Shown here piece by piece: positions 50,461-58,404 of a stretch of DNA of 64,000 nucleotides. This DNA comes from Streptomyces californicus (GTDB taxonomy: Bacteria; Actinomycetota; Actinomycetes; Streptomycetales; Streptomycetaceae), in NCBI RefSeq assembly GCF_000717645.1, contig NZ_JNZZ01000003.1, positions 310,001 to 374,000 of the forward strand. Direction: 5' to 3'. The position numbers and the translations under genes were made by a program. The notes beneath the pieces were generated by a model that worked only from the letters and a program-made list of their open reading frames with translations, had not been told where the DNA came from and did no database searches. Every line of letters begins with the position of its first letter. Within the stretch, counting starts at the first letter, position 1.

Positions 50461-50486
50461 AACGCCCGGTCCCATCTGCGGGTTCC
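50461..50486 (-). promoter_or_regulatory. ECF-type promoter upstream of the sigE-like gene
   Basis: On the minus strand GGAAC (50486-50482), 17 bases, CGTT (50464-50461). This resembles promoters read by SigE-type ECF factors (GGAAC-N16/17-CGTT) and suggests autoregulation. The expected leader is about 120 bases. It partly faces the methyltransferase promoter on the other strand. Confidence 0.5.
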
Positions 50487-50510
50487 CGGGTCCAGCGGAT
50501 ACAGTCACCG

Positions 50511-51176
50511 TTGCGCCAACTACGGGGACAGGAGAGGGTCATTACCGCCAACCGGCAGACGAGCTGGGCGTTCGCCGACGCCTTTGTCGCCGAGGACGAA
50601 GCACTGCACGTGGCCCGGGAGCGGGCTCACGAGCTGGGGCTTCGCCCGGTGTCACCGGGCACCGGCGCCGCGCTGCGCCTGCTGGCGGCCGCCGCGGACG
50701 CCAAAGCGGTGGCCGAGATCGGCACGGGCACGGGCGTGTCCGGCATGTATCTCCTGCACGGGATGCGGCCGGACGGCGTACTGACCACCGTGGACCCCGA
50801 GCCCGAGCGCCAGCAGTTCGCCCGGGAGGCGTTCCGCCAGGCGGGCTTCGCCACCAACCGGGCCCGGTTCATCCCCGGCCGCGCCCTGGACGTCCTGCCC
50901 CGGCTCGCGGACGGCGGGTACGACCTCGTCTTCTGCGACGGCGACCGCCTGGAGAGCCTCGGTGTGCTCGCTGAATCGTTGCGCCTGCTGCGCCCCGGCG
51001 GCCTGGTCTGCTTCGAGGGCGTCTTCGCGGACGGCCGTACGGTCGACTCCGCCGCCCAGCCGGCCGAGGTGCTGCGGGTGCGGGAGCTGCTGCGCGCGGT
51101 GCGCGAGAGCCAGGAGCTGATGTCGACCCTGCTGCCGGTCGGCGACGGCCTGCTCTGCGCGGTCCGCCGCGGCTGA
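50511..51176 (+). CDS. SAM-dependent O-methyltransferase
   Basis: A class I methyltransferase of up to 221 aa, family 3 (catechol/caffeoyl-CoA type). SAM-binding motif is VAEIGTGTGVSGMYLLHGM, later VDPEPERQQFA, metal/loop region VFCDGD and LRPGGLVCFEGV. It is the neighbour of sigE in mycobacteria too (Rv1220c). The start is unclear: TTG at 50511 is five bases after a TACAGT -10-like hexamer, while ATT at 50541 (ITANRQTSW) has AGGAGAGGG just upstream and fits the conserved N terminus. The substrate is unknown. Confidence 0.88.
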   Translation: MRQLRGQERVITANRQTSWAFADAFVAEDEALHVARERAHELGLRPVSPGTGAALRLLAAAADAKAVAEIGTGTGVSGMYLLHGMRPDGVLTTVDPEPERQQFAREAFRQAGFATNRARFIPGRALDVLPRLADGGYDLVFCDGDRLESLGVLAESLRLLRPGGLVCFEGVFADGRTVDSAAQPAEVLRVRELLRAVRESQELMSTLLPVGDGLLCAVRRG

Positions 51177-51384
51177 CCGCCTACGGCGACCGGGACACAC
51201 GCGATCCGGCGCGACTGACTGCCCCCGTACGGCGACCGGGACGCACACGGCCCGGCGCCCGGCCGGCCCCGTACAGCGGCTGGGACACACACGGCCCGAC
51301 GCGGCTGACCTCCGTACGGCGTCCGGCGCGGCTGACCTCCGTACGGCGTCCGGCGCCGCTGACCTCCGTACGGCGTCCGGCGCG
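51169..51384. repeat. Tandem repeat array starting at the methyltransferase stop codon
   Basis: Three near-perfect 27-bp copies (51304-51330, 51331-51357, 51358-51384) of GCTGACCTCCGTACGGCGTC-type sequence follow older, longer diverged copies from 51169. The first copy includes the gene's last codons and TGA. A terminator follows directly. Confidence 0.85.
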
Positions 51385-51395
51385 CGGCCCGGACG

Positions 51396-51437
51396 CACCG
51401 CTGCCCCGGTACGGAGGTCCGTACCGGGGCAGCGGTG
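51396..51437. terminator. Terminator between methyltransferase and DUF3117 genes
   Basis: A near-perfect palindrome: CACCGCTGCCCCGGTACGGA pairs with its complement around two bases, a 20-bp stem. It lies between two convergent genes. Confidence 0.92.
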
Positions 51438-51457
51438 AAGGTGATGGGCTATCCGCG

Positions 51458-51625
51458 TCAGCCGACGACCTTCTTCAGCGCGTCGCCGAGGGCATCGGCC
51501 TCGTCCGGAGTCAGCTCGACAACGAGTCGACCGCCGCCTTCGAGCGGAACCCGCATGACGATGCCCCGCCCCTCCTTGGTCACCTCGAGCGGGCCGTCGC
51601 CCGTCCGCGGCTTCATGGCCGCCAT
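51458..51625 (-). CDS. DUF3117 family protein
   Basis: This 55-aa protein starts MAAMKPRTGDGPLEVTKEGR and contains VMRVPLEGGGRLVVELTPDE, the full DUF3117 domain, conserved in actinobacteria (mycobacterial Rv1211) with unknown function. Start ATG at 51625 is chosen because GGAAGGGG lies seven bases upstream; ATG at 51616 is possible. The predicted fold is a few strands and one helix. Confidence 0.92.
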   Translation of the reverse strand: MAAMKPRTGDGPLEVTKEGRGIVMRVPLEGGGRLVVELTPDEADALGDALKKVVG

Positions 51626-51941
51626 GCTCGTTCCCCTTCCTGAAACCAGCTCAATCGCAACCGGCGGCCCCATGACAGGCGCTGCCTCACCGGCATCGAA
51701 CAGATTGCTTCTTCGCCATTATCCCGCATCAATGACCCCGATGACCAACATCGGTCTGCATCGCTTGCGCAACGCGCTCTCGCAAAACCACCCAATTCGG
51801 CGATCCGGCTGCGATACTGCGCCGCCCCGGGCCCCCGGGTGAGCGCCGATCGTTAGACGCAGGTCACATATCTGCCCCGCGCCGGATCGGCCATGCTTGC
51901 CTCCAGTGGCAACGATGCCCGAGCAGCGAGGGGATACCGGA
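51626..51941. other. Divergent promoter region, DUF3117 and enoyl-CoA hydratase
   Basis: This 316-base region is lower in GC around 51720-51830, as for promoter regions here. No small gene is convincing on either strand, and no clear repeat is seen. A specific promoter pair cannot be assigned with confidence. Confidence 0.35.
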
Positions 51942-52754
51942 ATGGCCGACGAGCCGGCGAACACCGTCCTGTACGACGTGAGCGAGGGGCTCGCGACGAT
52001 CACGATCAACCGACCCGACGCGATGAACGCGATGAACACCGCGGCGAAGGTCGCGCTCCGGGACGCGCTGCTCGCCGCGGGGGCGGACGCGGGCGTCCGG
52101 GCGGTCCTGCTCACGGCCACCGGGCGCGCCTTCTGCGTCGGCCAGGACCTGAAGGAGCACGTCGCCACCCTGCGGGCCACCCGCGAGGCGGGCGGCGGGA
52201 ACGCGCTGAGCACGGTCCAGGAGCACTACAACCCGATCGTGCGGGCGATCACGGAGATGGCGAAGCCGGTCGTGGCCGGAGTGAACGGGGTCGCGGCCGG
52301 GGCCGGATTCGGGTTCGCGCTGGCGGCGGACTACCGCGTGGTCGCCGACACCGCCTCCTTCAACACGTCCTTCGCGGGCGTCGCCCTCACCGCCGACTCG
52401 GGCGTGTCCTGGACCCTGCCCCGGCTGATCGGGCAGAGCCGCGCCGCCGATCTGCTCTTCTTCCCGCGGTCGGTCTCCGCGCAGGACGCCCTGGAGCTGG
52501 GCATCGTCAACCGGGTCGTCCCGGCGGCGGAGCTGGCCGAGCAGGCGGCAGCGGTGGCCCGCACCCTGGCCGCCGGCCCCACGGTGGCGTACGCGGCGCT
52601 GAAGGAGTCCATGGCGTACGGCGCCGGGCACACGCTCGCCGAGGCGCTGGAGAAGGAGGACGAGCTCCAGACCCGGGCGGGCGCGTCGCAGGACCACACC
52701 ATCGCGGTGGAGGCGTTCCTCGCCAAGGAGAAGCCGGTCTACCTCGGCAAGTAG
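51942..52754 (+). CDS. Enoyl-CoA hydratase/isomerase (crotonase family, PaaG-like)
   Basis: This 270-aa protein of the crotonase fold hydrates or isomerises acyl-CoA. The oxyanion hole is formed by GRAFCVGQDLKEH and GVNGVAAGAGFGFALAADY. The catalytic region reads TADSGVSWTLPRLIG, with an aspartate as in PaaG isomerases rather than the glutamate pair of true hydratases. The ATG at 51942 (MADEPANTV) follows GAGGGG by eight bases; upstream in-frame ATGs lack a site. The 3' end, with its TAG, is copied in a 48-bp repeat. Confidence 0.88.
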   Translation: MADEPANTVLYDVSEGLATITINRPDAMNAMNTAAKVALRDALLAAGADAGVRAVLLTATGRAFCVGQDLKEHVATLRATREAGGGNALSTVQEHYNPIVRAITEMAKPVVAGVNGVAAGAGFGFALAADYRVVADTASFNTSFAGVALTADSGVSWTLPRLIGQSRAADLLFFPRSVSAQDALELGIVNRVVPAAELAEQAAAVARTLAAGPTVAYAALKESMAYGAGHTLAEALEKEDELQTRAGASQDHTIAVEAFLAKEKPVYLGK

Positions 52755-52930
52755 CGGATCGGCGGAGCGTGCCGCGGCCGGCCGGACTGCCTCGGGAAGC
52801 AGCGGATCAGCGGGGCGGGCCGCCGCCGACTGGGCTGCCTCGGGAAGCAGCGGATCAGCGGGGCGTGCCGCCGCCGATCCGGTCCGCCTCGGGAGGAGCC
52901 GCTCAGCCGGGCGTGCCGCCGCCGCGTGCC
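52742..52930. repeat. 48-bp x 4 tandem repeat joining two gene ends
   Basis: Four copies at 48-49-bp spacing start at 52742, 52790, 52838 and 52887. Copy 1 contains the last codons and TAG of the enoyl-CoA hydratase. Copy 4 contains the end and stop of the convergent Tag gene. Copies 2 and 3 are near identical to each other. Confidence 0.88.
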
Positions 52931-53496
52931 ACGCAGTCCGCGAGGTGGTCGTCGACCAGTCCGCACGCCTGCATCAGCGCGTAGGCGGTGGTGGGGCCGA
53001 CGAAGCGGATCGAGCGCTTCTTCAGCTCCTTGGCCAGCGCTGTGGACTCGGGGGTGACCGCCGGGACGTCGGCGAGGGTGCGCGGGGCGGGCCGGGTGGC
53101 GGGGTCGGGGGCGTAGGACCAGATCAGCTCGTCGAGCTGCCCGGCCGGCCACCCGGCGAGCACCTTCGCGTTGGCGAGGGTCGCGTCGACCTTGGCCTTG
53201 TTCCGGATGATGCCCGGGTCGGCCAGGAGGCGCTCCCGGTCGGCGTCGGTGAACTTCGCGACGGCCTCGATCCGGAATCCCTCGAAGGCGGTACGGAAGG
53301 TCGCGCGGCGGCGCAGGATCGTGAGCCAGGAGAGCCCGGACTGGAACGCCTCCAGGCAGAGCCGTTCGAACAGGGCGTCGTCCCCGTGGACGGCCCGGCC
53401 CCACTCGGTGTCGTGGTAGGCGAGGTAGTCCTCGGTGGACAGGCCCCACGGGCAGCGTGGGCGCCCATCGGGGGCGGCCACGGCTCCGCCGCTCAT
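52903..53496 (-). CDS. tag: DNA-3-methyladenine glycosylase I (Tag)
   Basis: This 197-aa enzyme excises 3-methyladenine from DNA for base-excision repair. Motifs are RCPWGLSTEDYLAYHDTEWG at the start, LCLEAFQSGLSWLTILRRR, and zinc ligands Cys (RCPW), His (AYHD), His and Cys (DDHLADC). The C terminus is short and ends GGGTPG. The ATG at 53496 overlaps the stop of the DivIVA-domain gene (ATGA), so both are translationally coupled. The same pair occurs in mycobacteria (Rv1209-Rv1210). Confidence 0.93.
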   Translation of the reverse strand: MSGGAVAAPDGRPRCPWGLSTEDYLAYHDTEWGRAVHGDDALFERLCLEAFQSGLSWLTILRRRATFRTAFEGFRIEAVAKFTDADRERLLADPGIIRNKAKVDATLANAKVLAGWPAGQLDELIWSYAPDPATRPAPRTLADVPAVTPESTALAKELKKRSIRFVGPTTAYALMQACGLVDDHLADCVARGGGTPG

Positions 53497-53987
53497 CGGC
53501 CGTCCTCCTCGGTGCGGTCCCGGCCGTCCGTACGGTCGCCGGGCTCGGCGAGGCGGTGCTCCGGCCCGCCGGGCCGCTCACCGGGGTCGAGGGAGCCGTA
53601 CCCGGGCCCGAGTGGCGGCTCACCGGGGTCGGCCGGCCGGTCGCCGGGGGGCTCGAACAGCTCGGTGCCCGTCGTCACCGCCGCCGCCCGGTCTCCGGCC
53701 AGGGTGGACTCCAGCTCCGCGATCCGGGCGTCGCGCTCGGCCAGCTCCGCGCCGAGCCGGGACAGCGCATCGTCGACGTCGGCCATCCGGTAGCCGCGCA
53801 GGGCCATCGGCAGGCGCAGCGCGTCGATGTCCGCCCGGCCGACGGGGCGGGCCGCGGGGAGCGGGTCGGTCAACCGCTCGGGCGGCACGTCCTGGAGCAC
53901 CGCGCTCCCGCCGCCGCCGACCACCGCGAGGGTGACCGCGGTGACGACCACGACCATCGTGAGCAGCAAGAACCAGAACACGCGCAT
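53493..53987 (-). CDS. DivIVA-domain membrane protein
   Basis: This 164-aa protein has one N-terminal helix (FWFLLLTMVVVVTAVTLAVV), then a DivIVA-type sequence IDALRLPMALRGYRMADVDD and a short coiled coil (LSRLGAELAERDARIAELES). The tail is Pro/Gly/Asp-rich. It probably locates to curved or growing membrane sites; the role is not shown. The ATG at 53987 begins the membrane helix; longer starts lie in the gap upstream. It is transcribed with tag. Confidence 0.82.
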   Translation of the reverse strand: MRVFWFLLLTMVVVVTAVTLAVVGGGGSAVLQDVPPERLTDPLPAARPVGRADIDALRLPMALRGYRMADVDDALSRLGAELAERDARIAELESTLAGDRAAAVTTGTELFEPPGDRPADPGEPPLGPGYGSLDPGERPGGPEHRLAEPGDRTDGRDRTEEDGR

Positions 53988-54106
53988 CTCCCCGGGGGCG
54001 GCAAACCTCGTCCGGCTCCGATCGTGCCATGCGGCGCCGACAAAGTCGGGGCCGCCCACGAAAGGCCGTAGGGTCGCAGCCGGACTATCTGAGAAGGAGA
54101 GACGGG

Positions 54107-54979
54107 ATGCCGAGCGGTGCACTGAGGCTGGGGCGGCGGGAATTCGGTCCGCACGAGCCGGTGGTCATGGCGATCGTGAACCGGACCCCGGACTCCTTCT
54201 ACGACAAGGGCGCCACCTTCCGCGACGAGCCGGCGCTCGCCCGGGTCGAGCAGGCGGTGGCGGAGGGCGCGGCGATCATCGACATCGGCGGGGTGAAGGC
54301 CGGCCCCGGCGACGAGGTGACCGCCGAGGAGGAGGCGCGCCGCACGGTCGGTTTCGTCGCCGAGGTCCGCCGCCGCCACCCGGACGTGGTGATCAGTGTG
54401 GACACCTGGCGGCACGAGGTGGGCGAGGCGGTCTGCGAGGCCGGGGCGGACCTGCTGAACGACGCGTGGGGCGGGGTCGACCCGAAGCTGGCGGAGGTCG
54501 CCGCCCGGTACGGGGCGGGGCTGGTCTGCACGCACGCGGGCGGCGCGGAGCCGCGCACCCGCCCGCACCGGATCGCGTACGAGGACGTGATGGCGGACAT
54601 CCTGCGGGTCACGCTGGGGCTGGCCGAGCGGGCGGTGGAGCTGGGGGTGCGGCCGGACGGGATCATGATCGACCCGGGCCACGACTTCGGGAAGAACACC
54701 CGGCACTCCCTGGAGGCGACGCGCCGGCTGGAGGAGATGGCGGAGACGGGGTGGCCGGTGCTGGTGTCCCTGTCCAACAAGGACTTCGTCGGGGAGACGC
54801 TGGACCGGCCCGTGAAGGAGCGGGTCATCGGCACGCTGGCGACGACGGCGGTCTCGGCGTGGCTGGGGGCGCGGGTGTACCGGGTGCACGAGGTCGCGGA
54901 GACGCGGCAGGTGCTGGACATGGTGGCGTCGATCGCCGGGCACCGGGCGCCCGCGGTGGCGCGGCGCGGGCTGGCGTAG
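54107..54979 (+). CDS. folP2: Dihydropteroate synthase paralogue (FolP2-like)
   Basis: This 290-aa TIM-barrel protein resembles dihydropteroate synthase: MAIVNRTPDSFYDKGATF, VVISVDTWRHEV, LLNDAWGG, IMIDPGHDFGKN. The loop that binds pterin and pABA in true enzymes (SxTRPG) is replaced by GGVKAGPGDEV, so Thr and Arg are missing. Mycobacterial FolP2 (Rv1207) has the same change and is reported to lack synthase activity. A catalytic role in folate synthesis is therefore doubtful. The ATG at 54107 has AAGGAG seven bases upstream. It is convergent with the LOG gene. Confidence 0.87.
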   Translation: MPSGALRLGRREFGPHEPVVMAIVNRTPDSFYDKGATFRDEPALARVEQAVAEGAAIIDIGGVKAGPGDEVTAEEEARRTVGFVAEVRRRHPDVVISVDTWRHEVGEAVCEAGADLLNDAWGGVDPKLAEVAARYGAGLVCTHAGGAEPRTRPHRIAYEDVMADILRVTLGLAERAVELGVRPDGIMIDPGHDFGKNTRHSLEATRRLEEMAETGWPVLVSLSNKDFVGETLDRPVKERVIGTLATTAVSAWLGARVYRVHEVAETRQVLDMVASIAGHRAPAVARRGLA

Positions 54980-54986
54980 TCCCGCC

Positions 54987-55036
54987 GTCCGGCGCGTGAG
55001 GGGCGGGGCCGGGGCGCTGCCCCTCACGCGCCGGAC
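54987..55036. terminator. Terminator after folP2
   Basis: A perfect 17-bp inverted repeat GTCCGGCGCGTGAGGGG with a 16-base loop, seven bases after the stop codon. A partial extra copy of the right arm follows at about 55038-55049. Confidence 0.85.
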
Positions 55037-55086
55037 AGCCCCTCACGCGCGGCGGCGTGCGGAGCCCGGCTCGAAGAGGCCGCGTC

Positions 55087-55872
55087 CTACCGGCCGACCT
55101 CCTTCGTCACCAGTCTCACCGCCTCCTCCACGTCGTCCGTGACGTGGAACAGCAGCAGGTCCTTCTCCGACGCCTTGCCGCCGGCCACCACCTTCTCGCG
55201 GAGCCAGTCGATCAGTCCGCCCCAGTAGTCCGTGCCGAACAGGACGATCGGGAAGCGGGTGACCTTGCCGGTCTGGACGAGGGTCAGCGCCTCGAAGAGC
55301 TCGTCGAGGGTGCCGAGTCCGCCGGGCAGGACCACGAAGCCCTGGGCGTACTTCACGAACATCGTCTTGCGGACGAAGAAGTAGCGGAAGTTGACGCCGA
55401 TGTCGACGTGCGGGTTGAGGCCCGACTCGAAGGGCAGCTCGATGCCGAGGCCGACCGAGACGCCCTTGGCGTCCCGGGCGCCCTTGTTGGCGGCCTCCAT
55501 CGCGCCCGGCCCGCCTCCGGTGATCACCGCGAAGCCGGCCTCGACCAGCGCCTTGCCGATCGCCACCCCGGCTTCGTACTCGGCGGATCCGGCCGGGGTG
55601 CGGGCCGAGCCGAAGACGCTGATCGCGCTCGGCAGTTCGGCGAGCGCGCCGAAGCCCTCGACGAACTCCGACTGGATGCGCATCACCCGCCAGGGGTCGG
55701 TGTGCACCCACTCGGAGTCGCCCTCGGAGTCCAGCAGCCGCTGGTCGGTCGTGCCGGGCTGGACCTGCTCCCTGCGGCGCAGGACCGGGCCCAGCCACTG
55801 TTCCTCGGGGCCGACCGCGCCCTCGGGGACCTCCGCGCCTTCGGGAATCCGTGCGTCCTCGGCGTTGCCCAT
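55087..55872 (-). CDS. LOG-family protein (TIGR00730 Rossmann fold)
   Basis: This 261-aa protein belongs to the lysine-decarboxylase-like LOG family, with ISVFGSART, ITGGGPGAMEAANKGA and the signature PGGLGTLDE (about residues 182-190). Relatives are cytokinin-activating phosphoribohydrolases (mycobacterial Rv1205) that release the base from nucleoside monophosphates. The N-terminal ~70 residues are a charged extension. The ATG at 55872 gives MGNAEDARIPEG. It follows dapE on the same strand. Confidence 0.9.
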   Translation of the reverse strand: MGNAEDARIPEGAEVPEGAVGPEEQWLGPVLRRREQVQPGTTDQRLLDSEGDSEWVHTDPWRVMRIQSEFVEGFGALAELPSAISVFGSARTPAGSAEYEAGVAIGKALVEAGFAVITGGGPGAMEAANKGARDAKGVSVGLGIELPFESGLNPHVDIGVNFRYFFVRKTMFVKYAQGFVVLPGGLGTLDELFEALTLVQTGKVTRFPIVLFGTDYWGGLIDWLREKVVAGGKASEKDLLLFHVTDDVEEAVRLVTKEVGR

Positions 55873-55975
55873 GTTGCGCTCCCTCCACCGACCTGCGTCG
55901 TGCTGGGTCGTACGTGTCGTGCTGCGTACGGCCAGCGTAGATCGGCGGAGGTTACGTACGGGGGAATGCCGTGCG

Positions 55976-57055
55976 TCAGCCGGTGAGCCAGGAGCGGAGG
56001 CGGTCCTCGCAGTGGGTGATCCGCTCGACGGCCACGTGCTCGTCGCGCTTGTGGGCGTACATGGGGTCGCCGGGGCCGTAGTTCACGGCGGGGACGCCGA
56101 GGGCGCCGAAGCGGGAGACGTCGGTCCAGCCGAACTTGGGCCGGGCCGCGCCGCCGACGGCGGTCATGAACGCCTGGGCGGCGGGGTGGGAGAGGCCGGG
56201 CATGGCGGCGCCGGAGTGGTCGTCGACGATCATCTCGTCGATCCCGCAGTCCGCGAAGACCTCGCGGACGTGGGCGACCGCCTCGTCCTCGGTGCGGTCG
56301 GGTGAGTAGCGGTAGTTGACGACGACGGTGCAGGCGTCCGGGATGACGTTGGTGGCGACGCCGCCCTCGATGCCCACCGCGTTGAGGCCCTCGCGGTATT
56401 CGAGGCCGTCGATGACCGGGCGGCGCGGTTCGTACGCGGCGAGCCTCGCCAGGATCGGGGCGGCGGCGTGGACGGCGTTGGACCCCATCCAGCCGCGCGC
56501 CGAGTGGGCCCGTTCGCCGGTCGTGCGCAGGTGGACCCGGAGCGTGCCCTGGCAGCCGCCCTCGACCTCGCCGTCGGAGGGCTCCAGCAGGACGGCGAAG
56601 TCCCCGGCGAGCCAGTCGGGGTGGGCCTCGGCGATGTGGCCGAGGCCGTTGAGGTGCGCGGCGACCTCCTCGTTGTCGTAGAAGACGAAGGTGAGGTCGC
56701 GGTTGGGGGCGGGGACCGTGGCGGCGATCCGGAGCTGGACGGCGACGCCGGACTTCATGTCGGAGGTGCCGCAGCCCCAGAGGATCCCGTCGGCGTCGAG
56801 GCGGGAGGGGACGTTGTCGGCGATCGGCACGGTGTCGATGTGGCCGGCGAGGACGACGCGCTCGGCGCGGCCGAGGTTCGTGCGGGCGACGACGTTGTTG
56901 CCGTGGCGGTCGACGGTGAGGTGGGGCAGGGCGCGCAGGGCCTCCTCGATCGCGTCGGCGAGGGCCTTCTCCTCCCCGCTGACCGAGGGGAAGTCGACGA
57001 GCCGGGCGGTGAGCGCCGGCCCGTCCAGGGTGAGGTCAAGGGTGCTGTCGGCCAT
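55976..57055 (-). CDS. dapE: Succinyl-diaminopimelate desuccinylase
   Basis: This 359-aa M20-family zinc enzyme makes LL-diaminopimelate for lysine and peptidoglycan. Metal ligands are seen in AGHIDTVP, GCGTSDMKSG, YDNEEV (catalytic Glu pair), LLEPSDG and MYAHKRDEH. ERAHSARGWMG lies in the dimer domain. Start is ATG at 57055. It belongs with the DapC gene 2 kb away. The neighbour order matches mycobacterial Rv1202-Rv1205. Confidence 0.94.
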   Translation of the reverse strand: MADSTLDLTLDGPALTARLVDFPSVSGEEKALADAIEEALRALPHLTVDRHGNNVVARTNLGRAERVVLAGHIDTVPIADNVPSRLDADGILWGCGTSDMKSGVAVQLRIAATVPAPNRDLTFVFYDNEEVAAHLNGLGHIAEAHPDWLAGDFAVLLEPSDGEVEGGCQGTLRVHLRTTGERAHSARGWMGSNAVHAAAPILARLAAYEPRRPVIDGLEYREGLNAVGIEGGVATNVIPDACTVVVNYRYSPDRTEDEAVAHVREVFADCGIDEMIVDDHSGAAMPGLSHPAAQAFMTAVGGAARPKFGWTDVSRFGALGVPAVNYGPGDPMYAHKRDEHVAVERITHCEDRLRSWLTG

Positions 57056-57185
57056 GACGACGACCCTAAGGGACGGGAGGTCGCGGCCGGGCGGGGGCCG
57101 GGGGCGAAGCGGGGAGGGCTTGGGGCGTCGGAGCGGGGAGGGCTGGGGTATCGGCCCCGCCCGTACCCTCCAGTACGGTGGGCGC

Positions 57186-58112
57186 GTGCCCAGGACAGCC
57201 AGCCCTCGCCGACGACGCCTCCTCCGCTACGGGGCCGCCCTCGCCGTGCTCGCGGCGCTCGGCGGCTATCTGGCCGTGCAGTACGACTCCTCCGGTACGA
57301 AGAGTCCGCCGCGCTGTGTGGTGGAGGCGAAGGACGGGGACGACGGCGGGGCCCAGCGGTACGAGATGAGCCTCGCCCAGGCCGTGAACGCGGCGACGAT
57401 CTCCGCGGTGGGCACGACCCGGGGCATGCCGGAGCGGGCGGTCACGATCGCGCTGGCCACCGCGCTCCAGGAGTCCACGCTCCGCAACATCGACTACGGC
57501 GACCGGGACTCGGTGGGCCTGTTCCAGCAGCGGCCCTCGCAGGGCTGGGGCAGCGTGGAGCAGATCATGGACCCGGTGTACTCGTCCGGGAAGTTCTACG
57601 AGGGTCTGGCCGAGGTCCCCGGCTACTCGCGGCTGCCGCTGACCGAGGCCGCGCAGCGCGTGCAGCGCAGCGGGTTCCCGCAGGCGTACGCGAAGCACGA
57701 GCCGGACGCCGCCCTGCTGGCGGCCGCGCTGACCGGGCGCCGGCCCGCCGCGCTGAACTGCACCCCCGCCACCGCCACGGCAAAGGGCCCGGGGGACGCC
57801 GGGCGGGTGCGCGCCGAGCTGGTGCGCGCCTTCGGCAAGGAGGTGCTGCCGACCGCGACGGCCGCGGGCGCCTCCGCCGCCTCGACCGTCGCCGTGCCCG
57901 TCCCGGCGACCTCCGCGCAGGCCGAGGACGAGGGCGTGCCGCAGCGCGGCTGGGAGCTGGCGCACTGGGCGGTGGCGCAGTCCGAGGCGCTGCGGATCGA
58001 GCGCGTGAGCTACGCGGACCGCGTCTGGGAGGCGGGCCGGGGCTGGCGGACAGACAGCGCGAAGGGTTCGGAAACGGGCACGGCGACGGTCGGCATCCGG
58101 GTCGCTCAGTAG
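57186..58112 (+). CDS. Exported lysozyme-like (transglycosylase-fold) protein
   Basis: This 308-aa protein has a basic N terminus and one hydrophobic segment (YGAALAVLAALGGYLAVQY). The extracytoplasmic domain ALATALQESTLRNIDYGDRD then SVGLFQQRPSQGWG looks like lytic transglycosylase-type folds, with Glu in QES as possible catalytic acid. Streptomyces versions are often named only 'hypothetical' or 'heavy metal transporter', which the sequence does not support. The GTG at 57186 lies six bases after TACGGT, a -10-like hexamer, so the message may be leaderless. It is divergent from dapE. Confidence 0.75.
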   Translation: MPRTASPRRRRLLRYGAALAVLAALGGYLAVQYDSSGTKSPPRCVVEAKDGDDGGAQRYEMSLAQAVNAATISAVGTTRGMPERAVTIALATALQESTLRNIDYGDRDSVGLFQQRPSQGWGSVEQIMDPVYSSGKFYEGLAEVPGYSRLPLTEAAQRVQRSGFPQAYAKHEPDAALLAAALTGRRPAALNCTPATATAKGPGDAGRVRAELVRAFGKEVLPTATAAGASAASTVAVPVPATSAQAEDEGVPQRGWELAHWAVAQSEALRIERVSYADRVWEAGRGWRTDSAKGSETGTATVGIRVAQ

Positions 58113-58404
58113 TACGCCCCGTCCCTCGTACGGGCCCCGGCGGCTTCGGCCCCGGACACCTTCCGCGCCGATCGCCATGAGGGGGCACCGCTCCCCCGAT
58201 TCCCTTGTCGCACTTGAGAAGTGACGGTTCCTCGGGGCGCGACGGTATGGATTGTTTGCCCGGGTTGCATCCCTGCGGATAATCGGACGCATTACTCACT
58301 CTTTACCTTTGCGGACCGCAACCTCCCCTGCCCCCGCAGCGGTTGATCAGTGCGTCCGGACCACCGGACGGACGCATTCGTGCACAACCCGCTGAAGGAG
58401 CATC
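58113..58404. other. Promoter region and leader of the small secreted protein gene
   Basis: This 292-base gap is AT-richer near 58200-58310. The promoter candidate at 58256-58283 is listed separately. An inverted repeat TGCGTCCG/CGGACGCA (58351-58358 and 58369-58376) is in the predicted leader just upstream of the ribosome site. No other gene is seen. Confidence 0.45.
58256..58283 (+). promoter_or_regulatory. Candidate promoter of the small secreted protein gene
   Basis: TTGCCC (58256-58261), 16 bases, GATAAT (58278-58283). It resembles the principal sigma consensus in four of six and five of six positions. The leader would be about 115 bases. Confidence 0.45.
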
